A DNA stretch of 24,420 nucleotides from contig JBIKPA010000011.1 in the NCBI GenBank assembly GCA_044357715.1, positions 1-24,420 of the forward strand, read 5' to 3'. Every line of letters begins with the position of its first letter. The stretch's first letter is position 1. This DNA is from IMCC26207 sp044357715. Its GTDB lineage: Bacteria > Actinomycetota > Acidimicrobiia > Acidimicrobiales > Microtrichaceae. Made by a program: the position numbers and the translations under genes. This document shows, in pieces, positions 15,468-23,735 of the stretch. Under the pieces are notes generated by a model. It was not told the origin of the DNA and did not search any database. It saw nothing but the letters and a program-made list of their open reading frames with translations.

Positions 15468-17081
15468 ATGAATAGCGGAACCGGTATCAATGAAAGTGCG
15501 CCCGCGACTCAGGCTTCTTCCGCTCCGGAATCGGCCACGTGGGTCCTTGTCTCTTTGATTTTGGTCGCAGCAGTCGCCAACTTGAACCTTGCGGTAGCCA
15601 ACGTTGCGTTGCCTGACATTGGCAAGGCCTTCACTGCCTCACAAACGCAGCTCAATTTGGTGGCGATTGGGTATTCGCTCGGCTTAGCAGCCTCGGTAAT
15701 TTATTTGGGCGCTCTTGGGGATCGGTACGGCCGAAAGTTGATGCTGCTGTTAGGTGTCGGGCTGTCTATACCGGCCTGTGTGCTTGCAGCGCTCGCACCT
15801 TCTATCCAAGTGCTGTTCCTTGCCCGACTCTTTGGTGGACTTTCTGCGGGCATGGCCTATCCGACCACCCTTGCACTGATCACTGCGTTGTGGTCCGGTC
15901 CGGCTCGGACAAAGTCAATTGCGTTATGGTCGGGCGTTGGAGGTGCGCTCTCTGCAGTGGGCCCGTTGATAGCTGGCCTCGTGTTGCAGTATTTCTACTG
16001 GGGTTCAGTGTTTCTGGTGACTTTGCCGCTTGCGGCAGTAGCGTTTCTCGCGGCGTGGAAGTTCGTTCCGGCTCATGTAAACGAAGACTCAAATCCGGTA
16101 GACAACCTCGGCGGCATGCTGTCAATCCTGATGGTTGGTGCGCTGGTCCTAGCGATCAACTTCGCCGCCGTGCCGAACGCTGCTGCGCTAGCCGTTGGCT
16201 TAGCTGTCTTGGCTCTGGCGGCAGGCGTGGCATTTGGCATCAGGCAACGCAGAGTCAAGGTTCCGTTGTTTGATCTTGACATTGCGGGCCGCCAAATCTT
16301 TTGGGTTGCGGCAGTGGCCGGCATTGTGGTGTTTGGCTCGCTCATGGGTGCCATGTTTATTGGTCAGCAATTTCTTCAGAACGTACTCGGCTACTCCACG
16401 CTGGCCGCGGGTGCATCCATTTTGCCTGCGGCAGTTGCAATGGTGGTTGTGGCACCTCGTTCAGCCAAACTCATCGCGCGTTATGGGTCGCGGTTCACTC
16501 TCCTTCTGGGGTACGCGTTCTGTCTTCTGAGCTTCTTGACGATGCTGCTTCTTTGGAACGAAAACAGCGCGTTCTGGCAGATTGGTCTGGCTTACTTTCT
16601 CGTCGGTGCGGGTGTCGGCCTAGCGGGCACCCCGGCATCTCATTCGCTTACCGGATCGGTGCCAGTTGACCGTGCGGGTATGGCATCGGGCACGGCAGAC
16701 CTGCAAAGAGATCTGGGTGGCGCCATCATGCAGTCCATTCTGGGTGCCCTACTCACTATCGGGTATGCAACAGCTTTTGCAGCCGATATTGATTCGGCGG
16801 AAGCCTCAAGTCAGCAGCAGATCAGTGATCAGGTGCAGTCCGAATTGCAGAAATCCTTCTCAAGTGCTGAGGCTGTAGCAGCGCAGTACCCGCAGTACGC
16901 CTCGCAGATTACCCAGGCTGCAAAAACCTCATTCATTCAAGGCCAAGACTGGGCGTTTCTTGCGGGCAGTCTCGCAATCGCCCTGGGCTTTCTTCTGGTG
17001 TTCTTCAAGTTTCCGAAGAGTGATCGGGAGTCTGAATTGCTTGAGCAGTATCACCGTGAAGATACTTCCGCTTCATGCTGA
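15468..17081 (+). CDS. DHA2-family MFS exporter (14-TM drug/H+ antiporter type)
   Basis: A 537-residue proton-driven exporter of the major facilitator superfamily. MFS motif A reads GALGDRYGRK (81-90) between helices 2 and 3. The antiporter motif C region SGVGGALSAVGPLIAG (155-170) in helix 5 marks an exporter. The number of hydrophobic segments fits the 14-helix EmrB/QacA group, which pumps out drugs, dyes or metabolites. Before the last helix is a soluble Gln/Ser/Ala-rich loop of about 60 residues, a place where this family often has a long extracellular loop. ATG 15468 is preferred, but TTG 15456, overlapping the previous stop by four bases, is possible. Its last seven bases overlap the first ABC gene. 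No TetR or MarR regulator is nearby. Confidence 0.87.
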   Translation: MNSGTGINESAPATQASSAPESATWVLVSLILVAAVANLNLAVANVALPDIGKAFTASQTQLNLVAIGYSLGLAASVIYLGALGDRYGRKLMLLLGVGLSIPACVLAALAPSIQVLFLARLFGGLSAGMAYPTTLALITALWSGPARTKSIALWSGVGGALSAVGPLIAGLVLQYFYWGSVFLVTLPLAAVAFLAAWKFVPAHVNEDSNPVDNLGGMLSILMVGALVLAINFAAVPNAAALAVGLAVLALAAGVAFGIRQRRVKVPLFDLDIAGRQIFWVAAVAGIVVFGSLMGAMFIGQQFLQNVLGYSTLAAGASILPAAVAMVVVAPRSAKLIARYGSRFTLLLGYAFCLLSFLTMLLLWNENSAFWQIGLAYFLVGAGVGLAGTPASHSLTGSVPVDRAGMASGTADLQRDLGGAIMQSILGALLTIGYATAFAADIDSAEASSQQQISDQVQSELQKSFSSAEAVAAQYPQYASQITQAAKTSFIQGQDWAFLAGSLAIALGFLLVFFKFPKSDRESELLEQYHREDTSASC

Positions 17082-18808
17082 TACGCCTACTGCGAACCTT
17101 CCTAGCTCGCTACAAACGCCCTTTGTTAGCGGTTGTGATCTTGCAGTCTGTGCAGACCGCGGCTGCTCTTTCGCTCCCAGCGTTGAATGCAAAAATCATT
17201 GATAGCGGAGTTCTCACGGGCGATACCGAGTACATCTTGAAGATGGGCGGGCTGATGCTGCTGCTCACTTGTGTTCAGGTGGCATTCGCCATTGGAGCGA
17301 TCTACTACGCGTCTTCGGCATCAATGGGCTTCGGCCGTGATGTTCGCGCTGGACTGTTTCACAAAGTCCTCGGATTCTCTACCCAAGAGGTTGCTGGGTT
17401 TGGCGCACCCTCGTTGATCACGAGAATTACCAACGACGTGCAACAGGTTCAGATGCTGGTGTTGATGTCTTGCACCTTATTAGTAACTGCGCCAATCACC
17501 ATCGTGGGTGGGACGATTATGGCCGTGCGAGAGGACGGGCCGCTGTCGCTGCTGCTCTTAGTGAGCGTGCCGGCTCTAGTGATCAGCGTGGGTCTTGTTG
17601 TTGTGCGCCTCGTTCCGCAGTTCGCTGTCATGCAGGTTCGAATTGATCGGGTAAACCAGGTGCTCCGCGAGCAGATCACGGGCATGCGTGTGGTTCGAGC
17701 GTTTGTGCGTGAGCCATATGAGGCCGATCGGTTTGGTTTTGCAAACCACGACCTCACCGCAACCTCGCTACGTGCGGGCCGACTCATGGCGTTTATGTTC
17801 CCGGCGGTGCTCTTCGTTCTCAACACCTCAAGTGTTGCGGCAATTTGGTTAGGTGCAGATCGGATTGGCTCCGGTGACATGCAGATTGGAGCACTCATTG
17901 CATTCTTGAGTTATCTCGTCCAGATTCTGATGTCAGTCATGATGGCCACGTTTGTTGCTGTGATGGCGCCTAGGGCCTCTGTGTGTGCTGAGCGAATACA
18001 GGAGGTACTCAACACCGACTCCACAGTCGTTGCTCCAGTTACCCCTATTCGGAGTTTGCCGCCGCAGGCATCCTTGGAGTTCAAAGAGGTCGGTTTCTCG
18101 TACCCAGGGGCCGAACTGCCCGTGCTGAGCAACATCTCGTTTTCTGCAGCAGCGGGAACTACAACCGCAATCATCGGAAGCACGGGTTCGGGTAAGTCAA
18201 CGCTTATCAATCTGATCCCAAGATTATTTGATGCAACCTCGGGCACTGTGGTGATAGGTGGAGTCAATGTTGCAGACCTAGAACCTGAATTGCTCTGGTC
18301 GAAGGTAGGCCTTGTACCGCAAAAGCCTTATCTCTTCTCCGGAACGGTTGCAACCAACCTGCGCCACGCAGACCCGCAGGCGACAGATGAAGACCTTTGG
18401 CATGCGCTCGAAATTGCTCAGGCCCGATCCTTTGTAGAGCAGATGCCACAGGGTCTTGACTCTGCCATTACCCAAGGCGGAACAAACGTCTCGGGTGGTC
18501 AGCGTCAGCGCTTGGCTATCGCTCGAGCGCTGGTTCGCAAGCCAGACGTGTTTCTTTTTGATGATTCATTCTCGGCACTAGACCTTGGGACCGACGCCAG
18601 ACTTCGTGCATCTCTCGCCCCTGTAACCCGAGATGCAGTCATTATTGTGGTGGCGCAGCGCATATCGACCATTTCGGGTGCTGATCAGATTCTCGTGCTT
18701 GATGAAGGCCAACAAGTCGGCCTTGGTACGCATGAGCAGCTTTCTGTGGACTGCCCAACCTATGTGCAGATCCTTGCCTCTCAGGTGACAGAGGAGGATG
18801 CGGCATGA
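17075..18808 (+). CDS. ABC half-exporter with degenerate ATP site (first of a heterodimer)
   Basis: A 577-residue protein: six-helix ABC exporter membrane domain (about 15-300) joined to a nucleotide-binding domain (about 330-577). Walker A is GSTGSGKST (368-376), the Q-loop Gln is 416 and the signature is VSGGQ (472-476). Walker B is VFLFDD (492-497), with Asp497 where the catalytic Glu belongs, and the switch His is replaced by Gln528. This pairing of Walker B Asp and switch Gln is known for the degenerate half of heterodimeric exporters such as TM287/288 and BmrCD. It should pair with the next gene's product and move a lipid, drug or peptide outward. It begins inside the MFS gene (7-base overlap) and ends with ATGA shared with the next gene, so translation is probably coupled. 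Confidence 0.92.
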   Translation: MLIRLLRTFLARYKRPLLAVVILQSVQTAAALSLPALNAKIIDSGVLTGDTEYILKMGGLMLLLTCVQVAFAIGAIYYASSASMGFGRDVRAGLFHKVLGFSTQEVAGFGAPSLITRITNDVQQVQMLVLMSCTLLVTAPITIVGGTIMAVREDGPLSLLLLVSVPALVISVGLVVVRLVPQFAVMQVRIDRVNQVLREQITGMRVVRAFVREPYEADRFGFANHDLTATSLRAGRLMAFMFPAVLFVLNTSSVAAIWLGADRIGSGDMQIGALIAFLSYLVQILMSVMMATFVAVMAPRASVCAERIQEVLNTDSTVVAPVTPIRSLPPQASLEFKEVGFSYPGAELPVLSNISFSAAAGTTTAIIGSTGSGKSTLINLIPRLFDATSGTVVIGGVNVADLEPELLWSKVGLVPQKPYLFSGTVATNLRHADPQATDEDLWHALEIAQARSFVEQMPQGLDSAITQGGTNVSGGQRQRLAIARALVRKPDVFLFDDSFSALDLGTDARLRASLAPVTRDAVIIVVAQRISTISGADQILVLDEGQQVGLGTHEQLSVDCPTYVQILASQVTEEDAA

Positions 18809-20838
18809 GCGAACAGGGCCCAGATGGTAAAGACCCCGCTTGGCTGCCAACCTCTGAAGCAACGCCTGAGGATGCAGATTCACAGGCCGAGGATGGAGCA
18901 GCCGCGTTAGCAGCTGAGCGAATTACGCAAGTTGAACAAGAGTTGCCTGTCGAAGATCAACTTGAGTCCATTCGCCCGCCTGCTCCCGATAATCGCTCGG
19001 TGAGTAATCGATTTGCTAGCGCAGGAATGCCAGCAGAGAAGCCAAAGGACTTTAAGAACTCAACTAGCCGGCTGCTGTCTCAACTAAAGCCTCAGCGCTC
19101 AGGAATGGTTGTGGTCGTGCTGCTCGCAGTTGGCAGCGTGACGCTTTCGGTACTCGGCCCCAAGCTGCTTGGTGGCGCTACCAACATCATCGTTGATGGG
19201 GTAGTGGGAGAAGGTGGAATCGATTACCCCAAACTGCACCGTCTGCTAGGCGCGGTTCTGATGCTGTACGTCGCCTCGGCACTCATGGCCTATGGGCAGG
19301 CGTATGTCTTAGCTGGCGTGGTGCAGCGAACCATGCAGCGAATGCGTAGTGATGTAGAAGACAAACTGCACCGTTTGCCGCTTGGCTACGTAGATGTTCA
19401 GCCGCGTGGAGATCTGCTGAGTCGCGTGACCAACGACATCGACAACGTGGCGCAAAGTATGCAGCAGACCCTGAGTCAGATGCTGACCTCGGTGCTCACC
19501 ATTGTTGGTGTGATGATCATGATGTTCACCATCTCACCCTTGCTCGCCATAGTGGCGCTTATTACGGTCCCGGTCTCTCTGTTTGTGGTCAAGCTGATCG
19601 CCGGCCGATCGAAGACCAGATTTGTGGCTCAATGGACTCATACTGGAGCGCTCAATGCTCAAGTTGAAGAAGCTTTCACCGGGCATGCTCTTGTCAAGGT
19701 CTTTGGTCGGACTGCAGATGTCGAGGAGTCCTTTTCTGAAAAGAACGGTCAGCTCTGTGAGGCGAGTTTCGGTGCGCAGTTCATCTCTGGGACTATCCAG
19801 CCAGTAATGATGTTTTTTGGAAATCTGAATTATGTGGTCATCGCCGTAGTTGGAGGCTTGCAAGTGACTTCCGGTGCAATGACCATCGGTGGGATTCAGG
19901 CTTTCATTCAGTACTCCCGGCAGTTCACCCAACCGCTCACGCAACTGGCCTCCATGGCAAACGTGTTCCAGTCTGGGGTGGCCTCGGCCGAGCGGGTGTT
20001 TAGCTTGCTTGACGCACCCGAGCAGCAAGGCGAAGTAGATCAAGCGGGTCCAGCTCAGCTGCATGCAACAGCAGCAGAGGCGACCGAGCTTGTTGGGCGT
20101 GTCGAGTTTGATGAAGTCAGCTTTTCGTATCTGCCCGAGAGCCCGCTGATCCAAAACCTGTCGCTCGTGGCCGAGCCAGGCCAAACCATTGCCATTGTTG
20201 GTCCGACGGGTGCAGGTAAGACGACGCTCGTAAACCTGATCATGCGGTTTTATGAGTTGAACGAAGGTGAAATCCGCGTTGATGGTCGTGATATTTCGCA
20301 GATGCCTCGTGCTGAGCTCCGGTCCAATATCGGCATGGTGCTTCAGGACACTTGGATGTTTGAGGGGACCATTCGTGACAACATCGCCTACGGCAACCTC
20401 GAGGCCACTGAAGATGAAATCATCGCAGCCGCGAGGGCCACTTATGTAGACCGTTTCGTGCGTTCACTCCCGCAGGGCTACGACACCGTTGTTGATGATG
20501 AAGGTGGCCGTATTAGCGCTGGCGAGAAACAGTTGATGACAATCGCTCGTGCATTTTTGGCAGACCCTGCCATTTTGATTCTGGATGAGGCAACAAGTTC
20601 GGTAGACACTCGTACCGAGGTATTGATTCAAAACGCAATGGCTGCTTTGCGATCAAATCGAACAAGCTTTGTCATTGCTCATCGACTCTCGACAATCCGT
20701 GATGCTGACACCATTTTGGTAATGGAGGCAGGCCGAATTGTTGAACAGGGAAGCCATGAACAGCTCCTTGTGGCAGATGGTGCCTACTCGCGTTTGTATA
20801 ACGCTCAGTTTGCGGCGGCCGTTGCCGAGGTTGGCTAG
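18805..20838 (+). CDS. ABC half-exporter with catalytic Walker B (second of a heterodimer)
   Basis: A 677-residue partner half-transporter. An acidic, probably disordered N-terminal tail of about 85 residues precedes the six-helix membrane domain (about 98-400). In the nucleotide-binding domain Walker A is GPTGAGKTT (466-474), the Q-loop Gln is 514, Walker B is LILDE (591-595) with catalytic Glu595, and the switch His is 626 in AHRLSTI. The signature is non-standard, ISAGEKQ (570-576). So the working ATP site should combine this protein's Walker motifs with the VSGGQ of the preceding protein, while the other site combines two altered halves. It starts on ATGA overlapping the preceding stop, with GAGGAGG about seven bases before. 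The substrate is unknown. The stop is followed by 122 bases before the next gene. Confidence 0.93.
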   Translation: MSEQGPDGKDPAWLPTSEATPEDADSQAEDGAAALAAERITQVEQELPVEDQLESIRPPAPDNRSVSNRFASAGMPAEKPKDFKNSTSRLLSQLKPQRSGMVVVVLLAVGSVTLSVLGPKLLGGATNIIVDGVVGEGGIDYPKLHRLLGAVLMLYVASALMAYGQAYVLAGVVQRTMQRMRSDVEDKLHRLPLGYVDVQPRGDLLSRVTNDIDNVAQSMQQTLSQMLTSVLTIVGVMIMMFTISPLLAIVALITVPVSLFVVKLIAGRSKTRFVAQWTHTGALNAQVEEAFTGHALVKVFGRTADVEESFSEKNGQLCEASFGAQFISGTIQPVMMFFGNLNYVVIAVVGGLQVTSGAMTIGGIQAFIQYSRQFTQPLTQLASMANVFQSGVASAERVFSLLDAPEQQGEVDQAGPAQLHATAAEATELVGRVEFDEVSFSYLPESPLIQNLSLVAEPGQTIAIVGPTGAGKTTLVNLIMRFYELNEGEIRVDGRDISQMPRAELRSNIGMVLQDTWMFEGTIRDNIAYGNLEATEDEIIAAARATYVDRFVRSLPQGYDTVVDDEGGRISAGEKQLMTIARAFLADPAILILDEATSSVDTRTEVLIQNAMAALRSNRTSFVIAHRLSTIRDADTILVMEAGRIVEQGSHEQLLVADGAYSRLYNAQFAAAVAEVG

Positions 20839-20947
20839 CAGCCGGTCGCATCTGAGCAAGATTGTTGTTTTGAATGGCCGCATCCTGGGCTGTGATGCAG
20901 TTGACTAGGTAAGCGCGTGAGTCGATGGGTAGCTCATTTCTTAACCC

Positions 20948-20953
20948 GAGGAG
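20948..20953 (+). promoter_or_regulatory. Ribosome-binding site that fixes the membrane-protein start
   Basis: GAGGAG ends seven bases before ATG 20961. It supports this start over the in-frame ATG at 20925, which has no such site. Confidence 0.75.
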
Positions 20954-20960
20954 CAAAGTA

Positions 20961-22343
20961 ATGACCGAAGAGAACAACCCCGAGGAATCAGAGAACTTGG
21001 ATTCTGCAGAGACTCCAGACCATGAGCTTGAGCGCCTTCGCAAAGAGAACGAGAGCCTGCATCATCAAATCGAACAAGTGGAGGCTGGCGCAACAAAGAA
21101 GAAGTCGCTTCGCAGCCGCGCGATTCTGTCGGTTTCTCTTGTAATCCTGGGGGCACTTCTCTTGCCGCTTGCAGCGCTCACTGTTTGGACCCGCAACCAA
21201 GTACTTGATACGGATCGCTACCTGCAAACAGTGGCGCCACTTTCAAACGATCCGGCCGTAATCGATGCGCTGACGAATCGAATTAGTACTTCAATTGAAG
21301 GTGAACTTGACGTTCAGGGGCTTGCCAAAGAGAAGCTTCCAGATGACCTGAAGTTCCTTGCAGCACCAATTGCATCCGGGGCGAACGGTCTGATCAGTAC
21401 GGCTACTTCAAGGGCGCTCAACTCAAAGCAGTTTGACACCTTGTGGGTAGAAGCCAACCGGAACGGTCACGAGGCGCTTGTGGCATTGCTCACCGGCAAG
21501 AAGGGCAAGGTGGTGGACAGCGAGAATGGCAAAGTCGTGATCTCGCTTGGTCCGCTGATCGAGGAAATACTGAAAGACATAGATAAAAAGTTTGGAATCG
21601 ATCTGAGTTCCAAAATTCCCGCAGACAAAATCGATATCAAATACACGCTGATCGACTCGCCGCAGCTTGCATCCCTGCAGGGCCTGATCAAGTTGTTTAA
21701 TCAGTTGACCTGGGTGATTGTTATTCTCGCACTCGGATGCTTTTTGGGTGCCCTTCTTGCGGCGCCTGTTCGCCGCAAGGGTGTGTTGCGAGTGGGTCTC
21801 GGCATTGTGATCTCGATGACCTTTACGCTTGTGGCTCTCTCTTTGGCCCGCACTGTCTACATCGCGAATCTGCCGAGGGGTGCAGATATTGCGGCCGCCA
21901 CAGCAGTATTCGAAACGCTCACCCGGTATATCTTGCAGGCCTTGCGAGTTCTGTTTGCCATTGGTGTAGTGATGCTTTTCGCTGCGTGGGTGTCTGGGCC
22001 TTCGACTGCAGCAACTTGGATTCGCAATGTTTGGAATCGACTACTTGGCAGAGGCGGTGCGGGCATTGGCAACAATGTTGATCTTGGGCCCGTACCTAGC
22101 TGGCTTGCATCGCATCTTGTTGCAGTCCGTTCCGTGATCATTGGGCTTGCTGTCGTTGCGCTCGTGTTTTGGACTCGTCCTACGGGCAAGGTGGTGCTTC
22201 TGATTGCTGTGCTCACTCTGATTCCGCTTGCTTTGGCGCAGTTACTAGCAAACAGCGCAGCCGCGGCGAGCGAGGCAGGCTCCTCTAGCGCCGAGACGGA
22301 AGAACCCACAGAGACTGTTGATGCTGGGGATCATTCAGGCTAG
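20961..22343 (+). CDS. Actinobacterial integral membrane protein with N-terminal coiled coil, function unknown
   Basis: The 460-residue protein begins with an acidic segment and a coiled-coil-like stretch (about 21-45, HELERLRKENESL and on), then Lys/Arg-rich residues and a first helix (about 54-75). After it comes WTRNQVLDTDRYLQTVAPL (near 76-94), which resembles a conserved region just outside helix one in a widespread actinobacterial membrane-protein family. A soluble, probably external, domain of about 150 residues follows, then four more helices (about 248-267, 275-295, 317-345, 390-430, the last stretch perhaps a pair). The tail is acidic and disordered. No catalytic motif was seen. It lies 122 bases after the ABC pair and 51 bases before the substrate-binding protein, in the same direction, so it may or may not belong to either transport unit. 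Confidence 0.7.
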   Translation: MTEENNPEESENLDSAETPDHELERLRKENESLHHQIEQVEAGATKKKSLRSRAILSVSLVILGALLLPLAALTVWTRNQVLDTDRYLQTVAPLSNDPAVIDALTNRISTSIEGELDVQGLAKEKLPDDLKFLAAPIASGANGLISTATSRALNSKQFDTLWVEANRNGHEALVALLTGKKGKVVDSENGKVVISLGPLIEEILKDIDKKFGIDLSSKIPADKIDIKYTLIDSPQLASLQGLIKLFNQLTWVIVILALGCFLGALLAAPVRRKGVLRVGLGIVISMTFTLVALSLARTVYIANLPRGADIAAATAVFETLTRYILQALRVLFAIGVVMLFAAWVSGPSTAATWIRNVWNRLLGRGGAGIGNNVDLGPVPSWLASHLVAVRSVIIGLAVVALVFWTRPTGKVVLLIAVLTLIPLALAQLLANSAAAASEAGSSSAETEEPTETVDAGDHSG

Positions 22344-22357
22344 GTTTCCACTTGAGG

Positions 22358-22370
22358 TAAACGGTGTTTA
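22358..22370. promoter_or_regulatory. Short inverted repeat before the substrate-binding-protein gene
   Basis: TAAAC and GTTTA form a perfect five-base inverted repeat across GGT, with a GG/CC flank when one base is allowed to bulge. It is in the 51-base gap before the importer genes and could be an operator. It is short and could be chance. Confidence 0.25.
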
Positions 22371-22394
22371 TCCGTGCCTTACAAAAGGGGGAAC

Positions 22395-23726
22395 ATGACA
22401 GCAGTCGGCACTTATTTGCGCATTGCAGCAAAAGCTTTTGCATGCCTAGCGCTCCTAGCTCTTGTTGGATGTAGCGAGGATCGGACTGCAAACGGTAAGA
22501 GCGAGCCCTCTGAAACCACCGCAGTCCTGACCGATCTCTGCAGCACCCCCGACCTTATAAATTGCGCAGCTGCCTCTTCGATTTCTGCTCAAGTGCCAAC
22601 GCAGGTGACCAAGGCGACAGGCGAGCCATTGGTGTTAGGAATGATTAACCAAGAGAACACCCCGGTTGGGTCATTTCCTGAACTCAGTCAAGGTGTTCAA
22701 GCAGCCATTGACTTGGTCAACAACCAGCTCGGCGGGGTGGATGGGCGGCCGGTACAACTCGAGGTCTGTAACACCAAGTTCTCTGCTGAAGGATCAACGA
22801 GTTGCGCTCAGCAATTTGTAGCTGCGGGTGTGCCTGCAGTTCTTGGCGGGATTGATGTGTTTGGAAATGGGATCGACCTGCTTGCCGAGAATGAGATTCC
22901 CTTTGTTGGCGGGATTCCGGTGAGCACGCAGTCGGTAACTGCATCAAACTCGTTTCAGTTCAGTGGCGGCTCCTGGGGGGCGATGGTTGCTTTTGCTGAC
23001 TATGCGGCTACCGAGTTGAAAGCAAAGTCAGTCGCAATTATTTACGGTGACTTTGGCTCGGTGGCCGATGGCGCAAACTACGGCAAACAGACACTCGAGA
23101 AGCTCGGGGTTGAACAAGTCCAGATGGTTCCGTACCCGATCCTCGAGACCGACTTGGGCTCTGCTATCCAAGCCGCTGCAGCCGGAAACCCAGATGCGGT
23201 CATGTTGCTGACTGCCGATACTGGCTGCACCGCTGCCTTTGAGGGGATGGCTACAGCTGGGTTGAAGTCACAAGCGTTCTATACGGGCGCCTGTGCCGCA
23301 CCAAAAATTGTTGCTGGTGTTGCGGCAGAGGCAACGAACGGGGCGATCTTCAACGTAGAGGGGCCGATTAGCCGAACAAATCCAGACCCCGACACCAATT
23401 TGTATAACGCTGTGATTGCTCAATATGGCAATGGTCTTGATGCAATTGGTGCTGCAACGGTGACGTTTCGAGCGTTTATGAACTTGTATGTTGTGCTCAG
23501 CGAATTGGGTGCTAACGGTATTTCTGCCGATTCAGTGGGCAAAGCCCTTCGCAGCAAAGTCGATGCCGCGAGCTTTATGGGTCACTCGTACACATGTAAC
23601 GGCAAACAATTCAAGGGTCTTAGCGCAGTGTGTGCACCACAGCAGATGCTGGGCGAGATGACTGATCGACAGCTCAACCAAATTGGCAGCTGGGTTGATG
23701 TTGGCAAGATCTATGGAACGGGCTGA
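22395..23726 (+). CDS. Branched-chain amino-acid-type ABC substrate-binding lipoprotein
   Basis: A 443-residue exported lipoprotein: a hydrophobic signal ending in LVGC places Cys26 at the lipidation site, followed by a flexible linker. From about residue 74 the sequence (LVLGMINQENTP, then LSQGVQAAIDLVNNQLGGVDGRPVQLEVC) matches the type I periplasmic-binding fold of LivK-like proteins (Peripla_BP_6), which capture branched-chain amino acids, amides, urea or similar ligands. Several Cys (in LEVCNTK, TSCAQQ, TGCTAA, GACAAP, YTCNG and SAVCAP) could make disulphides. ATG 22395 follows AGGGGG by three bases, a rather short gap; the in-frame GTG at 22374 is an alternative. The LivH-like permease gene begins nine bases after its stop, which supports an importer operon. 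The ligand is not predictable here. Confidence 0.88.
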   Translation: MTAVGTYLRIAAKAFACLALLALVGCSEDRTANGKSEPSETTAVLTDLCSTPDLINCAAASSISAQVPTQVTKATGEPLVLGMINQENTPVGSFPELSQGVQAAIDLVNNQLGGVDGRPVQLEVCNTKFSAEGSTSCAQQFVAAGVPAVLGGIDVFGNGIDLLAENEIPFVGGIPVSTQSVTASNSFQFSGGSWGAMVAFADYAATELKAKSVAIIYGDFGSVADGANYGKQTLEKLGVEQVQMVPYPILETDLGSAIQAAAAGNPDAVMLLTADTGCTAAFEGMATAGLKSQAFYTGACAAPKIVAGVAAEATNGAIFNVEGPISRTNPDPDTNLYNAVIAQYGNGLDAIGAATVTFRAFMNLYVVLSELGANGISADSVGKALRSKVDAASFMGHSYTCNGKQFKGLSAVCAPQQMLGEMTDRQLNQIGSWVDVGKIYGTG

Positions 23727-23735
23727 CCAACTCCT

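Noticed and set aside
19534..20184. Minus-strand open frame of 216 codons opposite the second ABC gene
   Set aside because: It lies wholly within a confidently assigned ABC exporter gene and shows no recognisable domain.
20880..20898. GCATC/GATGC inverted repeat after the ABC operon as a terminator
   Set aside because: The stem is only five pairs with a nine-base loop and no T-run follows.
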